Shown piece after piece: positions 34,304 through 43,690 of a DNA stretch of 64,000 nucleotides (position 1 is the stretch's first letter; each line of letters opens with the position of its first letter). The stretch covers positions 372,001 through 436,000 of the forward strand of contig JADJBS010000001.1 in NCBI GenBank assembly GCA_016703665.1. The letters run 5' to 3'. The translations under genes and the position numbers were made by a program. Under the pieces are notes generated by a model. It was not told where the DNA came from, did not search any database, and worked only from the letters and a program-made list of their open reading frames with translations. Source of the DNA: Candidatus Defluviibacillus avedoerensis. Its GTDB lineage: Bacteria > Pseudomonadota > Gammaproteobacteria > Burkholderiales > Burkholderiaceae_C.

Positions 34304-36373
34304 ATGGCAGACACCCAACAACAAGCCAACGCCATCCGCGCGTTGACGATGGACGCAGTTCAACAGGCTAACTCGGGGCATCCAGGTGCGCCCATGGGCA
34401 TGGCTGACATGGCCGTGGCACTCTGGGGGCGACACCTGGAACACAACCCCCGCAACCCCGCCTGGGCCAACCGCGACCGCTTTGTGCTGTCCAACGGCCA
34501 TGGTTCGATGTTGATTTACGCGCTGCTACACCTCACGGGCTACAAACTGCCCATCAGTGAGCTGAAGAACTTCCGTCAACTGCACAGCAAGACCGCTGGC
34601 CACCCAGAAGTGGGTGTGACCCCTGGCGTGGAAACCACCACCGGCCCGCTGGGCCAGGGCGTTACCAATGCCGTGGGCATGGCGCTGGCAGAAAAGCTGC
34701 TGGCCAAAGAATTCAACCGCAAGGTCGGGGATGTAGACCACACCATCGTGGACCACCGCACCTATGCTTTCATGGGCGACGGCTGCCTGATGGAAGGCAT
34801 CAGTCACGAAGCCTGCGCCCTGGCTGGTGCCTGGAAGCTCAATAAGCTGATCGCCCTGTACGACGACAACGGCATCAGCATCGATGGTCAGGTAACTCCC
34901 TGGTTTGTGGACAACACCGCCTTGCGCTTCACGGCCTACGGCTGGAATGTGATTGGTCCTGTGGATGGCCATGATGTGGACGCCGTGGACCGCGCCATTG
35001 CCGACGCCAAACACAGCGCCGACAAGCCCACGCTGATCATCTGTAAGACCCACATTGGCAAAGGCAGCCCTAACCGGGCAAATACCGCGAAGGCGCACGG
35101 CGAGCCGCTGGGTGGTGAAGAAATCAAGCTCACGCGAGAAGCCATCGGCTGGGCACATGCCCCGTTTGTGATCCCCAAAGAGGTTTATGCCGACTGGGAC
35201 GCCAAAGCCAAGGGCGCGGAAAGAGAAGCCGCCTGGGACATCAAGTTTGCTGCGTATAAAGCTGCCTTCCCCGAGCTGGCCAAAGAGTTCTTGCGCCGCA
35301 TGAAAGGCGATCTGCCCAAGGCCTTTAACCAGGTGGCATTTGACACGGTGGTGGCAGCACACACCAAGGGTGAGACCGTCGCCAGCCGCAAGGCCAGCCA
35401 GTTGGCGCTGGAGTCTTTCACCGCCGCCCTGCCTGAAATGCTGGGTGGCAGTGCTGACCTGACTGGCTCAAATTTGACCAATACCAAGTCGACCCCAGCA
35501 TTTCGTGTGGACTTGTCTGGCGAAGTTGTGACCACGCCTGAAGGCCAAATTGGCCGCCATATCAACTACGGTGTGCGCGAATTTGGTATGGCCGCCATCA
35601 TGAACGGTGTGGCACTGCACGGAGGGTACATCCCTTACGGTGGTACCTTCCTGACTTTCAGCGACTACAGCCGCAATGCGATCCGAATGGCCGCCCTCAT
35701 GAAGCAACGCGTGATCCACGTCTTCACCCACGACTCGATTGGTCTGGGCGAAGATGGGCCCACTCACCAAAGCATTGAACATGCGGCCAGCCTTCGCTTG
35801 ATTCCCAACCTGGACGTGTGGCGTCCCGGCGACACGGCAGAAACCGCTGTAGCCTGGGCCGTGGCCCTGCGCAACAAGAACAAGCCCACAGCTTTGTTAT
35901 TGAGCCGTCAGAACATTGCTTACGCGCCCAAGGGCACCAGCGAAGTCGCTCCTGATGCGGCTGGCCTCGACGCCATCAGCAAGGGTGCCTATATCGTGGC
36001 CGAGCCTGCTGCCGCAGGCATCAAAAAGAAGGCCCAAGCCGTCATCGTTGCAACCGGCTCAGAAGTGCAATTGGCGCTGAAGGCTCAGACTGTGTTGGCT
36101 GCCCGCAAGATTGCGGTTCGCGTGGTCTCCATGCCCAGCAACACCACCTTTGACAAGCAAGATGCCGCCTACAAGAGCCAGGTGCTGCCCCAAGGGCTGC
36201 CCCGCGTGGCGGTGGAAATGGGCTCCACCGACGGCTGGTGGAAATACGGTTGCGCAGCGGTCGTGGGCCTGGACACGTACGGCGAATCGGCCCCCGCGCC
36301 GGTGCTCTTTGAACATTTTGGATTCACTGCAGATAACGTGGCGGACACGGTGCAGGCTGTTTTGCGTAAGTGA
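34304..36373 (+). CDS. tkt: Transketolase
   Basis: 689-aa thiamine-diphosphate enzyme of the pentose phosphate pathway. The ATG at 34304 gives the family N-terminus MADTQQQANAIRALTMDAVQ. Motifs: SGHPGAPMGMADMAVALW, the TPP site FMGDGCLMEGISHEACALAG, HTKGE..ASRKASQ and FGMAAIMNGVALHGG. The C-terminal domain has FTHDSIGLGEDGPTHQ. No good ribosome site precedes the ATG; TAGTAAAAT upstream may be the -10. Followed 25 bases later by gap, a common Burkholderiales pair. Confidence 0.96.
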   Translation: MADTQQQANAIRALTMDAVQQANSGHPGAPMGMADMAVALWGRHLEHNPRNPAWANRDRFVLSNGHGSMLIYALLHLTGYKLPISELKNFRQLHSKTAGHPEVGVTPGVETTTGPLGQGVTNAVGMALAEKLLAKEFNRKVGDVDHTIVDHRTYAFMGDGCLMEGISHEACALAGAWKLNKLIALYDDNGISIDGQVTPWFVDNTALRFTAYGWNVIGPVDGHDVDAVDRAIADAKHSADKPTLIICKTHIGKGSPNRANTAKAHGEPLGGEEIKLTREAIGWAHAPFVIPKEVYADWDAKAKGAEREAAWDIKFAAYKAAFPELAKEFLRRMKGDLPKAFNQVAFDTVVAAHTKGETVASRKASQLALESFTAALPEMLGGSADLTGSNLTNTKSTPAFRVDLSGEVVTTPEGQIGRHINYGVREFGMAAIMNGVALHGGYIPYGGTFLTFSDYSRNAIRMAALMKQRVIHVFTHDSIGLGEDGPTHQSIEHAASLRLIPNLDVWRPGDTAETAVAWAVALRNKNKPTALLLSRQNIAYAPKGTSEVAPDAAGLDAISKGAYIVAEPAAAGIKKKAQAVIVATGSEVQLALKAQTVLAARKIAVRVVSMPSNTTFDKQDAAYKSQVLPQGLPRVAVEMGSTDGWWKYGCAAVVGLDTYGESAPAPVLFEHFGFTADNVADTVQAVLRK

Positions 36374-36398
36374 TTTTTAACTTTCTGGAGAACTGATC

Positions 36399-37397
36399 AT
36401 GACCATCAAAATCGGCATCAACGGCTTTGGCCGCATCGGGCGCAATGTGTTGCGTTCTGCCATTCAAAACTTCCAAGACATCGAAGTCGTGGCCATCAAC
36501 GACCTGCTGGAGCCTGACTATCTGGCCTACATGCTGCAATACGACAGCGTTCATGGTCGCTTCAAGGGCACCGTGTCCGTTGAAGGCAGCAACATCATCG
36601 TCAACGGCAAAAAGATTCGCCTCACGCAAGAGCGTGATCCTGCCAACCTCAAGTGGAACGAAGTCGGCGCCGACATCGTCATCGAGTCCACGGGCCTGTT
36701 CCTGGACAAGGCCTCCGGTGAAAAGCACCTGACTGCTGGCGCCAAGAAGGTCATCTTCTCGGCCCCATCCAAAGACGACACCCCCATGTTCGTGTTTGGC
36801 GTGAACGACAAGACATACGCTGGCCAAGCCATCATCTCCAACGCATCCTGCACCACCAACTGTCTGGCACCTGTTGCCAAGGTCTTGAACGACAAGTGGG
36901 GCATCAAGCGCGGCCTGATGACCACCGTGCACGCCGCCACCGCCACCCAAAAAACCGTGGACGGCCCCAGTAACAAAGACTGGCGCGGCGGACGCGGTAT
37001 TCTGGAAAACATCATCCCCTCCAGCACCGGTGCCGCCAAGGCCGTGGGTGTGGTCATTCCTGAGCTGAACAAGAAGCTGACCGGCATGTCCTTCCGCGTA
37101 CCTACCAGCGACGTGTCAGTCGTGGACCTGACCTGTGAGCTGAACAAAGAAGCCACGCTGAAGGAAATCTGCGCTGAGATGGAAGCTCAGAGCAAGGGTG
37201 CGCTCAAAGGCGTGCTGGGTTACACCAACGACAAGGTCGTGGCCACTGACTTCCGTGGCGAGACCTGCACGAGCGTGTTTGATGCGGATGCATCGATTGC
37301 ACTGGATGGCACCTTCGTCAAGGTGGTAGCCTGGTACGACAACGAATGGGGTTACTCCAACAAGTGCCTGGAAATGGTGCGCGTGGTGGCCAAGTAA
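36399..37397 (+). CDS. gap: Glyceraldehyde-3-phosphate dehydrogenase
   Basis: 332-aa glycolytic NAD enzyme. The N-terminal Rossmann motif is IGINGFGRIGRNVLR, the catalytic Cys lies in ASCTTNCLAP, and WYDNEWGYSNKCLEM ends the protein. TGGAG lies before the ATG. Cotranscribed with tkt, and ended by a strong hairpin terminator at 37413-37449. Confidence 0.97.
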   Translation: MTIKIGINGFGRIGRNVLRSAIQNFQDIEVVAINDLLEPDYLAYMLQYDSVHGRFKGTVSVEGSNIIVNGKKIRLTQERDPANLKWNEVGADIVIESTGLFLDKASGEKHLTAGAKKVIFSAPSKDDTPMFVFGVNDKTYAGQAIISNASCTTNCLAPVAKVLNDKWGIKRGLMTTVHAATATQKTVDGPSNKDWRGGRGILENIIPSSTGAAKAVGVVIPELNKKLTGMSFRVPTSDVSVVDLTCELNKEATLKEICAEMEAQSKGALKGVLGYTNDKVVATDFRGETCTSVFDADASIALDGTFVKVVAWYDNEWGYSNKCLEMVRVVAK

Positions 37398-37412
37398 GCT
37401 GCACCCCAGCTC

Positions 37413-37449
37413 AACAAAAAGCGCGCCCTTGGGCGCGCGTTTTGTTTTA
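37413..37449. terminator. Bidirectional intrinsic terminator between gap and slyX
   Basis: Perfect stem GCGCGCCC-TT-GGGCGCGC (37421-37438) flanked by CAACAAAAA on the left and GTTTTGTTTT on the right. T-rich tails therefore follow the hairpin on both strands. It can stop tkt-gap transcripts from the left and slyD-slyX transcripts from the right. Confidence 0.9.
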
Positions 37450-37458
37450 GGGCCGCAC

Positions 37459-37680
37459 TCAATAATGCGGCGGTAATTCATCCAGCAAATTGCGGGCAGG
37501 GCCGCTGGCAGAACTGCTTTCCACCTGCTCAATCAGCACTCCCAGGCGGTGCTGCAATTTTTCAATGTCCTGCTGCTGGCGCACGATGACCTGGTTAAGG
37601 CTGTCCACCAGGTCTTCGGTAAAGCTGGCCTTGATCTCCAGATCCGTCAGGCGCTTGTCGATGGTGTCGGGAAGGGTCAT
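37459..37680 (-). CDS. slyX: SlyX family protein
   Basis: 73-aa coiled-coil protein. The heptad-rich region KRLTDLEIKASFTEDLVDSL and VIVRQQQDIEKLQHRLGVL is followed by the conserved family end LDELPPHY. The ATG overlaps the stop of the SlyD-like gene (TGATG), so a TTG one codon earlier is less likely. The role of SlyX is unknown; it is often found beside slyD. Confidence 0.9.
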   Translation of the reverse strand: MTLPDTIDKRLTDLEIKASFTEDLVDSLNQVIVRQQQDIEKLQHRLGVLIEQVESSSASGPARNLLDELPPHY

Positions 37681-38156
37681 CAATGGTGGTGGCCGTGTTC
37701 GCCGTGCACATGGCCATGAGAGATTTCTTCAGGGATGGCGGCGCGTACATCGGTCACCTTCAGTTTGAAGTTCAGCACCATGCCCGCCCAGGGGTGGTTG
37801 CCGTCCAGGTAAACCGTGTCGCCCTTGATCTTCATGACCGTGAAGACCTGCTCCTTGCCTTCGTCGTCGACGCCTTTGAGCGATCCGCCCAGTTTCACGC
37901 CCGGGGGGAAGCTGCTTTTGGGAATGGTTTGCAACAGGTTTTCGTCACGGACGCCAAAGGCTTCTTCGGGCTGCAGTGTCAGCGTGGTTTGATAACCTTT
38001 GGCTTGGCCGTTGAGCGCAGCCTCGATGGGGGCAAGGGTATTGCCATAACCCCCGTGCAGGTAGGCCATGGGCTCTTTGGGATCGTCTAGTACCTTGCCC
38101 TGCGCGTTGCTGACTTGGTAGCGAAGGGTGACGACGGTGTCTTTGTCGATGTTCAT
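37680..38156 (-). CDS. slyD: SlyD-like FKBP peptidyl-prolyl isomerase
   Basis: 158-aa cytosolic isomerase/chaperone. VTLRYQVSNAQGKVLDDPKE opens the FKBP fold and YLHGGYGNTLAPIEAAL is the signature. NHPWAGMVLNFKLKVTDVR belongs to the region after the IF (insert-in-flap) domain. The tail HGHVHGEHGHHH is a His-rich metal-binding end as in SlyD, though shorter than in Escherichia coli. Translation is coupled to slyX. Confidence 0.9.
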   Translation of the reverse strand: MNIDKDTVVTLRYQVSNAQGKVLDDPKEPMAYLHGGYGNTLAPIEAALNGQAKGYQTTLTLQPEEAFGVRDENLLQTIPKSSFPPGVKLGGSLKGVDDEGKEQVFTVMKIKGDTVYLDGNHPWAGMVLNFKLKVTDVRAAIPEEISHGHVHGEHGHHH

Positions 38157-38250
38157 GGTGGTGAGCGTTCAAGGGGGAAACAATAAAGCATGCATTTTCG
38201 CCTGACTTGATCCGGCGTTCAGCCTCTTGCAACCTATGCTACAACCGGGT

Positions 38251-39840
38251 ATGCGAAGAATTATCCTTGCCTGTGCCCTGCTGGGCCTCACTGCGCTGCC
38301 TGCCCATGTGACGCTTGCGCAGCCCGTTCAAAGCTTTATTGTCAAACTCAAAATGGCGGCAACGCCAATTCTTGAGACGCCCCAAGCCCTGCAACAGCGC
38401 GAGCAGCAGCGTGCTTTGGGGGTGGCTCGCGACATGGGTTCGACGCAACCGAGTCCAGAGCCCGTAGGCACCCGCGCACATTTGATCCGGCTTGACGCCG
38501 CAGTTCACGGTGCAGGTCTTTCGCAGGCACTGAAACGCCTGCGGCAGCACCCCGATGTCGAATGGGCAGAACCCAATGTGCGTCTGAAACGCATGGCCGT
38601 GCCCAACGATCCGGGCTTCAGTGCCCAGTGGCATTTACAGGCACCAGCCAGCTTTGCATCGGGTTTGAACATGCCTTTGGCATGGGACAAGACCACCGGG
38701 GCCAGCACCGCCACGGTCGCCGTGCTGGACACGGGCGTCAGTTTCAGCCATCCTGACTTGGCCGGTCGCCTGCATGCGGGGTACGACTTTGTCAGCGAAG
38801 TGGCCTACTCCAATGACGGCAGTGGACGAGACACAGACCCCACCGACCCCGGCGACTGGGTCAACAGCACCGACCTGAAGAGCCCGCTTTACAGTGGCTG
38901 TCTGATTGAAGACAGCTCGTGGCATGGCACCTTCATTGCTGGGCAGATCGTGGCAAGCGCCAACAACAGCCAAGGCGTCGCGGGCATCAACTGGAACGCC
39001 AAGGTCTTGCCCGTGCGTGTCTCCGGCAAGTGCGGGGCGCTTCTGAGCGATATTCTGGACGCCATGCGTTGGTCGGCGGGCTTGAGCGTGACGGGAGTCC
39101 CCGCGAATCCGAACCCCGCCAAGATCATCAATTTGAGCTTTGGCGGCGACACCGCCTGCACCAAGAGCTATCAGGACACGATTGATGAAATTGGCCGTGC
39201 GGGCGCACTGTTGGTCGTCGCCGCCGGTAACAACTCGGGGGCACTCGCACGTCCCGCGGACTGCTCAGGCGTTTTGGCCGTAGGAGCAGTTCAGGCAGAT
39301 GGCGCCAAGACTTATTACTCTGATTTTGGTAGCAATGTTGCTCTTGTTGCGCCTGGAGGCGATAGCAGCCCACAGACCTTGCGGCTCTATTCCACCAGCA
39401 ACTCTGGCACACAAGGACCGTTGACAGATAACTACGACTACAAGATTGGTACCAGCTTTTCTGCTCCGCTTGCCGCAGCAGTGGCGTCCCTGATGCTGTC
39501 TGTGGATGGCACGCTGACGCCAGCCCAGTTGATTGCCAAGATGAAAGCTTCAGCCAGGCCCTTTGCCAGCAGTGGCGCCTATCCACAGTGCAGCACGGGA
39601 GTGACCGTTGCCTGCAACTGCACAACCAGTACTTGCGGCGTCGGCATGCTGGATGAAAATGCTGCGGCGGCGCTGGTCGCAACACCTGTTTCCAGCGTAC
39701 CGTCCACCACGGCAACCACTGCGACCACGAGCTCATCGGGGGGAGGTGGCGGCGCCAACGGCCTATGGGCAGGGCTGGGTCTGTGGGCGCTTGCCTTGCT
39801 GGCCCTGTGGTCAAGTCGACAACGGCCAGCGATCAAATAA
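38251..39840 (+). CDS. Secreted S8 subtilisin-like protease with C-terminal sorting-like tail
   Basis: About 529-aa exported serine protease. A signal peptide (IILACALLGLTALPAHVTLA) is followed by an I9-like propeptide region ending WAEPNVRLKRM. The triad is complete: Asp in VAVLDTGVSFSHPDL, His in SSWHGTFIAGQIV and Ser in GTSFSAPLAAAVAS, with the oxyanion Asn in VVAAGNNSG. The C-terminus is a Ser/Thr linker, a GGGGG run, a hydrophobic helix and a basic end (SSRQRPAIK). This resembles GlyGly-CTERM signals processed by rhombosortase. Starts at TTG 38227, ATG 38236 and ATG 38251 are possible. The last 30 bases overlap the convergent flavoprotein gene. Confidence 0.9.
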   Translation: MRRIILACALLGLTALPAHVTLAQPVQSFIVKLKMAATPILETPQALQQREQQRALGVARDMGSTQPSPEPVGTRAHLIRLDAAVHGAGLSQALKRLRQHPDVEWAEPNVRLKRMAVPNDPGFSAQWHLQAPASFASGLNMPLAWDKTTGASTATVAVLDTGVSFSHPDLAGRLHAGYDFVSEVAYSNDGSGRDTDPTDPGDWVNSTDLKSPLYSGCLIEDSSWHGTFIAGQIVASANNSQGVAGINWNAKVLPVRVSGKCGALLSDILDAMRWSAGLSVTGVPANPNPAKIINLSFGGDTACTKSYQDTIDEIGRAGALLVVAAGNNSGALARPADCSGVLAVGAVQADGAKTYYSDFGSNVALVAPGGDSSPQTLRLYSTSNSGTQGPLTDNYDYKIGTSFSAPLAAAVASLMLSVDGTLTPAQLIAKMKASARPFASSGAYPQCSTGVTVACNCTTSTCGVGMLDENAAAALVATPVSSVPSTTATTATTSSSGGGGGANGLWAGLGLWALALLALWSSRQRPAIK

Positions 39841-42261
39841 TTTGACGCTGCACGGCTCACCCCAGAGCAGTATTTCTGCAGGGGTTCCTGAGTGTTCTTG
39901 CTGGGCAGATTCGCCTCTTACATAGGCCAGACCGACGCAGGTCTTGGCGAGTGGACTCCAGCCGACCGAGCTGAGTTCCCCAACGGGCTCACCGTTCAAC
40001 AGCAAGGTCTCCGCGCCCCACGCGAAGGGCTGGCCAGACTGCAGCACCACACTGACCAGTTTCTTTCGTAAAGGTTTGCCCAAGGTAGCGCGCAAAGCGT
40101 CTCGCCCGATGAAGGCGCTGGGCTTATCCAGTTTGACTGCAAACATCAGGCCTGCCTCCAGCGGGTTTTCATCCGGGCCAAGCTCTGCGCCCCAGGCGCG
40201 TCGACCCTGTTCAATCCGCAAAGCGTCCAAGGCGTAGTAGCCAGCGTCCTTGAGGCCCAAATCTGCACCCGCTTCCTGCAAAGCCAGGTAGACATGGCGG
40301 GCCATTTCCACCGGCACGTACAGCTCAAAACCTGGCCCGCCCACGTAGCTCATGCGGGCTGCACGCACGCGAACCTGGGCCAAATCAATTTCTCGTGTCC
40401 AGGAGAACTTCAAGCTCTGTGGTGACAAGTCATCCGGGCTCAAGCGGCTTAACAATGAATGTGCATTTGGCCCCATCACCGACAGCACGCTGTAAAGGGC
40501 CGACACATCTGTCAATACCGCGTGCGCATCGTTTGTGATGTGGCGGTTGATCCAGTTCTGGTCCCGCACCGTCTGGGCCGAGCCGGTGATGATCAGAAAT
40601 TGGGTCTGTGCCAAGCGGATAACGGTCAAATCACTTTCGAACCCACCGCGCACATTCAGCATGGGCGTGTAAACCATTTTGTTGAGGGGCACATCCATCT
40701 CATTGGCGCAAAGCCGCTGCAAAATCGCCAAAGCGTCGCGGCCTTGAAGCAGCAATTTTGAAAAAGACGTCTGATCGTAAAGTGCCACAGCTTCGCGGGT
40801 GGCACGCTGCTCGGCCTGCATCCAGGGCAACCAGTCTGGCGTGTCCAAGGTGTACGAAGGGCGAGGCACGAATCGGGACGAATCGTGCAGCGGTTGAGCG
40901 TGGGGGCGAAAATAGTTCGCGCGCTCCCAACCGTTTTTACTGCCAAATTCGGCGCCTTTGGCTGCCAGTTGGTCATAAAGCGGTGAGGTGCGCAACGGCC
41001 GTGCGGTTTCCAGCTCCTGACGTGGCCAGCGCATCGCATAGTGCAGCCCCAGCGTTTCAGCCGTGCGTGCACTCAATGCGCGGCGGTTGCCCGTGAAGCC
41101 GCCAAAGCGGCGGATATCGACCTCCCACACGTCGGTGCTGGGCTCGCCTGCGGCGATCCATTCGGCAATCAAGCGGCCAGCGCCGCCGCTGTTGGCAATG
41201 CCAGCGGAATTAAAGCCTGCGCACACGAAGTAGTTGCGCAGTTCAGGCGCTTCGCCCAGGATAAAGTTACCGTCGGGTGTAAAGCTTTCCGGGCCATTCA
41301 GCAGCATCTTGACCGGGGCCGTTTCCAGGCAGGGTGTGCGGTGGATCGCATTGCGCATCAAGGGCTCAAACTGTTCCCAGTCCTCACCCAGCAGCTGGAA
41401 CTGGAAATCAGACGGAATCGGGTCCACCTTCCAAGGCTTGGCTATGGGCTCAAATCCACCCATCAGCAAGCCACCGACTTCTTCCTTGTAGTAAATGAAA
41501 CCGTCAGGGTCCCGCATCACGGGCAGCATCGGGTGCACGCCCTCAATGCGGTCCGTAACGATGTAAAAGTGTTCTGCTGAAAACATGGGGACGTTCACGC
41601 CAGCCAGTCTCCCAAACTGCCGCGCCCACTGGCCGCCACAATTCACGAGTGTTTCGCAACGCACATCCCCCAGGCTGGTGCGTACACCGATAGCGGTGCC
41701 GTTGTTGGTCAAGACGCCGACGACTTCAATATCCTCCAGAATCTTTACGCCGCGCTGGCGAGCGCCTTTGGCGAGAGACATGCACAGGTCTGCTGGGTTG
41801 GCCTTGCCATCCCCTGGCAGCCAGAGCGCGCCATGCAAATCGTCGATTTGCATGACTGGGTAGCGATCCTGCGCCTCTTTAGGCGTGATCAGGTGGCACT
41901 CGACGCCAAAGGCCTCGGCCATGGCCAGTTGTTTCTTGTATACCTTGAGTCGATCTGCTGATGCCGCCACGTTGACACTGCCGCATTGCTTCCACCCGGT
42001 TGCCAAACCGGTTTCTGCCTCGAGCGTGGCATACAGCTCTATGCCGTATTTGCTCATCTGCGTCATGCTGCGGTTGGGCCGCATCTGGCCAATGAGTCCG
42101 GCTGCATGCCATGTGGTGCCGCTTGTCAGCTTGCCTTGCTCCAGGACCAGTACGTCAGTGATGCCAAGCTTAGCCAGATGGTAGGCGGTAGAGCAACCGG
42201 CTATGCCACCACCGACGATGATGACCTGGGCGTGGCTGGGCAATGTAGATGATGCATTCAT
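39811..42261 (-). CDS. Dimethylglycine/sarcosine dehydrogenase-like FAD-GcvT protein
   Basis: 816-aa two-part enzyme. Residues 1-420 form an FAD amine oxidase: the dinucleotide motif is VIIVGGGIAGCSTAYHLAK, and GTTWHAAGLIGQM carries the His (52) that binds FAD covalently in dimethylglycine dehydrogenase. The rest is a GcvT-like folate-binding domain (VGGPGFELYVPVEMARH, EAGLMFAVKLDKPSAFIGRD). The family oxidises N-methyl amines and passes the methyl group to tetrahydrofolate. It is the last gene of the minus arm of the phosphonate locus. Dimethylglycine or sarcosine is the default substrate; an N-methylated aminophosphonate is possible by context only. Confidence 0.85.
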   Translation of the reverse strand: MNASSTLPSHAQVIIVGGGIAGCSTAYHLAKLGITDVLVLEQGKLTSGTTWHAAGLIGQMRPNRSMTQMSKYGIELYATLEAETGLATGWKQCGSVNVAASADRLKVYKKQLAMAEAFGVECHLITPKEAQDRYPVMQIDDLHGALWLPGDGKANPADLCMSLAKGARQRGVKILEDIEVVGVLTNNGTAIGVRTSLGDVRCETLVNCGGQWARQFGRLAGVNVPMFSAEHFYIVTDRIEGVHPMLPVMRDPDGFIYYKEEVGGLLMGGFEPIAKPWKVDPIPSDFQFQLLGEDWEQFEPLMRNAIHRTPCLETAPVKMLLNGPESFTPDGNFILGEAPELRNYFVCAGFNSAGIANSGGAGRLIAEWIAAGEPSTDVWEVDIRRFGGFTGNRRALSARTAETLGLHYAMRWPRQELETARPLRTSPLYDQLAAKGAEFGSKNGWERANYFRPHAQPLHDSSRFVPRPSYTLDTPDWLPWMQAEQRATREAVALYDQTSFSKLLLQGRDALAILQRLCANEMDVPLNKMVYTPMLNVRGGFESDLTVIRLAQTQFLIITGSAQTVRDQNWINRHITNDAHAVLTDVSALYSVLSVMGPNAHSLLSRLSPDDLSPQSLKFSWTREIDLAQVRVRAARMSYVGGPGFELYVPVEMARHVYLALQEAGADLGLKDAGYYALDALRIEQGRRAWGAELGPDENPLEAGLMFAVKLDKPSAFIGRDALRATLGKPLRKKLVSVVLQSGQPFAWGAETLLLNGEPVGELSSVGWSPLAKTCVGLAYVRGESAQQEHSGTPAEILLWGEPCSVKLFDRWPLST

Positions 42262-42276
42262 AAATCAACTCACGGG

Positions 42277-43122
42277 TTAACTTAACCTCAAGGCCATCAC
42301 TCCGCCCACAATGGCCAACGTGCCTGCGATGCGTCTAGGCGTGAAGGCTTCCTTTAGAAACCAGCAGCCCAGCAAGGCGGCAAATAATACGGAGGTTTCG
42401 CGCAGTGCGGCGACAGTGGCGACAGGCGCTTTGGTCATGGCCCACAGCGCAATGCCATACGAACTAAGCGACGCCAGCGCCGCACCTGTTGCCACGGGCC
42501 AGCGTTGTTTGGCGTAGGGGAGCGAAACAGCTGCACCACGACGCGACAAAACGATCAGCGCGAATGGCCAGCCGTCCAACAGGAACAAGGTGGCGACGTA
42601 CTGCATGGCGTTGCCTGATGCCCTGGCGCCCAGCGCATCGACTACGGTATATATCGCGATCACCACTGAATTGGCTAACGCAAAACCAACGGCGCGTTTT
42701 GAATCCAATGCATGGCGGGACAGACCCAAGGTCAACACGCCACAGCTGATGCCGACCACGCCCGCCCAAGCCATCGGTGACAAGACTTCTCCTACCGTCA
42801 ATGTTGCAGACAGTGCCACCAGCAAGGGTGCAGTGCCACGCATCAGCGGATAGGTTAAACCCAGATCGCCATGCTGATAGGCACCCGTGAGCGCAATGTA
42901 GTAGGCCACATGAATTGTGACTGAGGCCAAAATGAAGGGCCAACTGTCAGCGCTGGGCCACCCAAGCCAGATCACAAGTGGGATAGCGCAAATCGAGCCG
43001 ATCAAGTGGATCAGCGCAGTATCCAGGGCCTTGTCCTGACTGGACTTGACGAGTGCATTCCAGCTCGCATGCAGCAAAGCACCCATAAGGACCGCCAGTA
43101 CAACTGGCCAAGTCAATTCCAT
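42277..43122 (-). CDS. EamA/DMT carrier associated with phosphonate utilisation
   Basis: About 281-aa protein with ten hydrophobic segments (VVLAVLMGALLHASWNALVK opens the first EamA unit, SSYGIALWAMTKAPVATVAA is in the second). ATG 43122 overlaps the preceding stop as TGATG and is preferred to ATG 43137. EamA proteins of this kind recur in phosphonate gene clusters (a TIGRFAM of phosphonate-associated DUF6 proteins exists). It may export or import an aminophosphonate or an amine product. Confidence 0.85.
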   Translation of the reverse strand: MELTWPVVLAVLMGALLHASWNALVKSSQDKALDTALIHLIGSICAIPLVIWLGWPSADSWPFILASVTIHVAYYIALTGAYQHGDLGLTYPLMRGTAPLLVALSATLTVGEVLSPMAWAGVVGISCGVLTLGLSRHALDSKRAVGFALANSVVIAIYTVVDALGARASGNAMQYVATLFLLDGWPFALIVLSRRGAAVSLPYAKQRWPVATGAALASLSSYGIALWAMTKAPVATVAALRETSVLFAALLGCWFLKEAFTPRRIAGTLAIVGGVMALRLS

Positions 43123-43670
43123 CACTGTTGAATGCATCGTCGGGCGATGCCAATGTAATGAGCCAAGCTGGGTGTAGGCAAGCCTTCCGTTTTAGCGAGA
43201 TCATCCCATTCGCGCAGGCTTACCGCCTCTTGCGCACCGGGTTGTGCAATGAATGCAGTGGCTTGTACCGGACTGAAAATGCCTCCTTGCAAAGCGAGTG
43301 ATCGCACAGAATCAACAGACAGTTGTGAAAAATAGCTGGAACGGACGGCGCACAAATAGCGCTTGGCGTCCACGTGCAGCTTGATTGGGTTCAGTACCTC
43401 GTCATCAAAGAGGGTGCGCAGAAACGGCAGTGCCCGGTACTGGTGAACATCGTCAATACCTTGCATGGTGGGCGTTTCGCCCAAGTCGTGTAGCAAATGC
43501 CCCAGGTCATGCAAGAAAGCTGCTGTGATCAGCCTGTCGCTGGCGCCTGCAGATTCTGCGAGCAAGCCCGATTGCAGCGCGTGTTCCAGTTGCGTGACGG
43601 GCTCGCCGCTGTACTGTTCGCCCCCTTTTTCGATGAACAAGTTTTCGATGTCTTGCAGGGAAAGGGCCAT
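43122..43670 (-). CDS. PhnZ-like HD-domain phosphonate oxygenase
   Basis: 182-aa HD protein. QYSGEPVTQLEHALQ matches the PhnZ segment carrying its special Tyr and Glu (Tyr24 and Glu27 in PhnZ; Tyr20 and Glu23 here). The HD pair is in FLHDLGHLLHD. Further ligands fit IKLHVDAKRYL, and the last Asp lies in LREWDDLAK. PhnZ and TmpB are mixed-valence di-iron oxygenases that cleave the C-P bond of 1-hydroxy-aminoethylphosphonates. Such proteins are also listed as phosphonate-operon HDIG proteins. The usual partner, a 2-oxoglutarate dioxygenase (PhnY* or TmpA), is not in the window. Regulatory phosphohydrolase function is the alternative. Confidence 0.82.
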   Translation of the reverse strand: MALSLQDIENLFIEKGGEQYSGEPVTQLEHALQSGLLAESAGASDRLITAAFLHDLGHLLHDLGETPTMQGIDDVHQYRALPFLRTLFDDEVLNPIKLHVDAKRYLCAVRSSYFSQLSVDSVRSLALQGGIFSPVQATAFIAQPGAQEAVSLREWDDLAKTEGLPTPSLAHYIGIARRCIQQ

Positions 43671-43690
43671 GATGTGCTGCGTTTTTGTCG

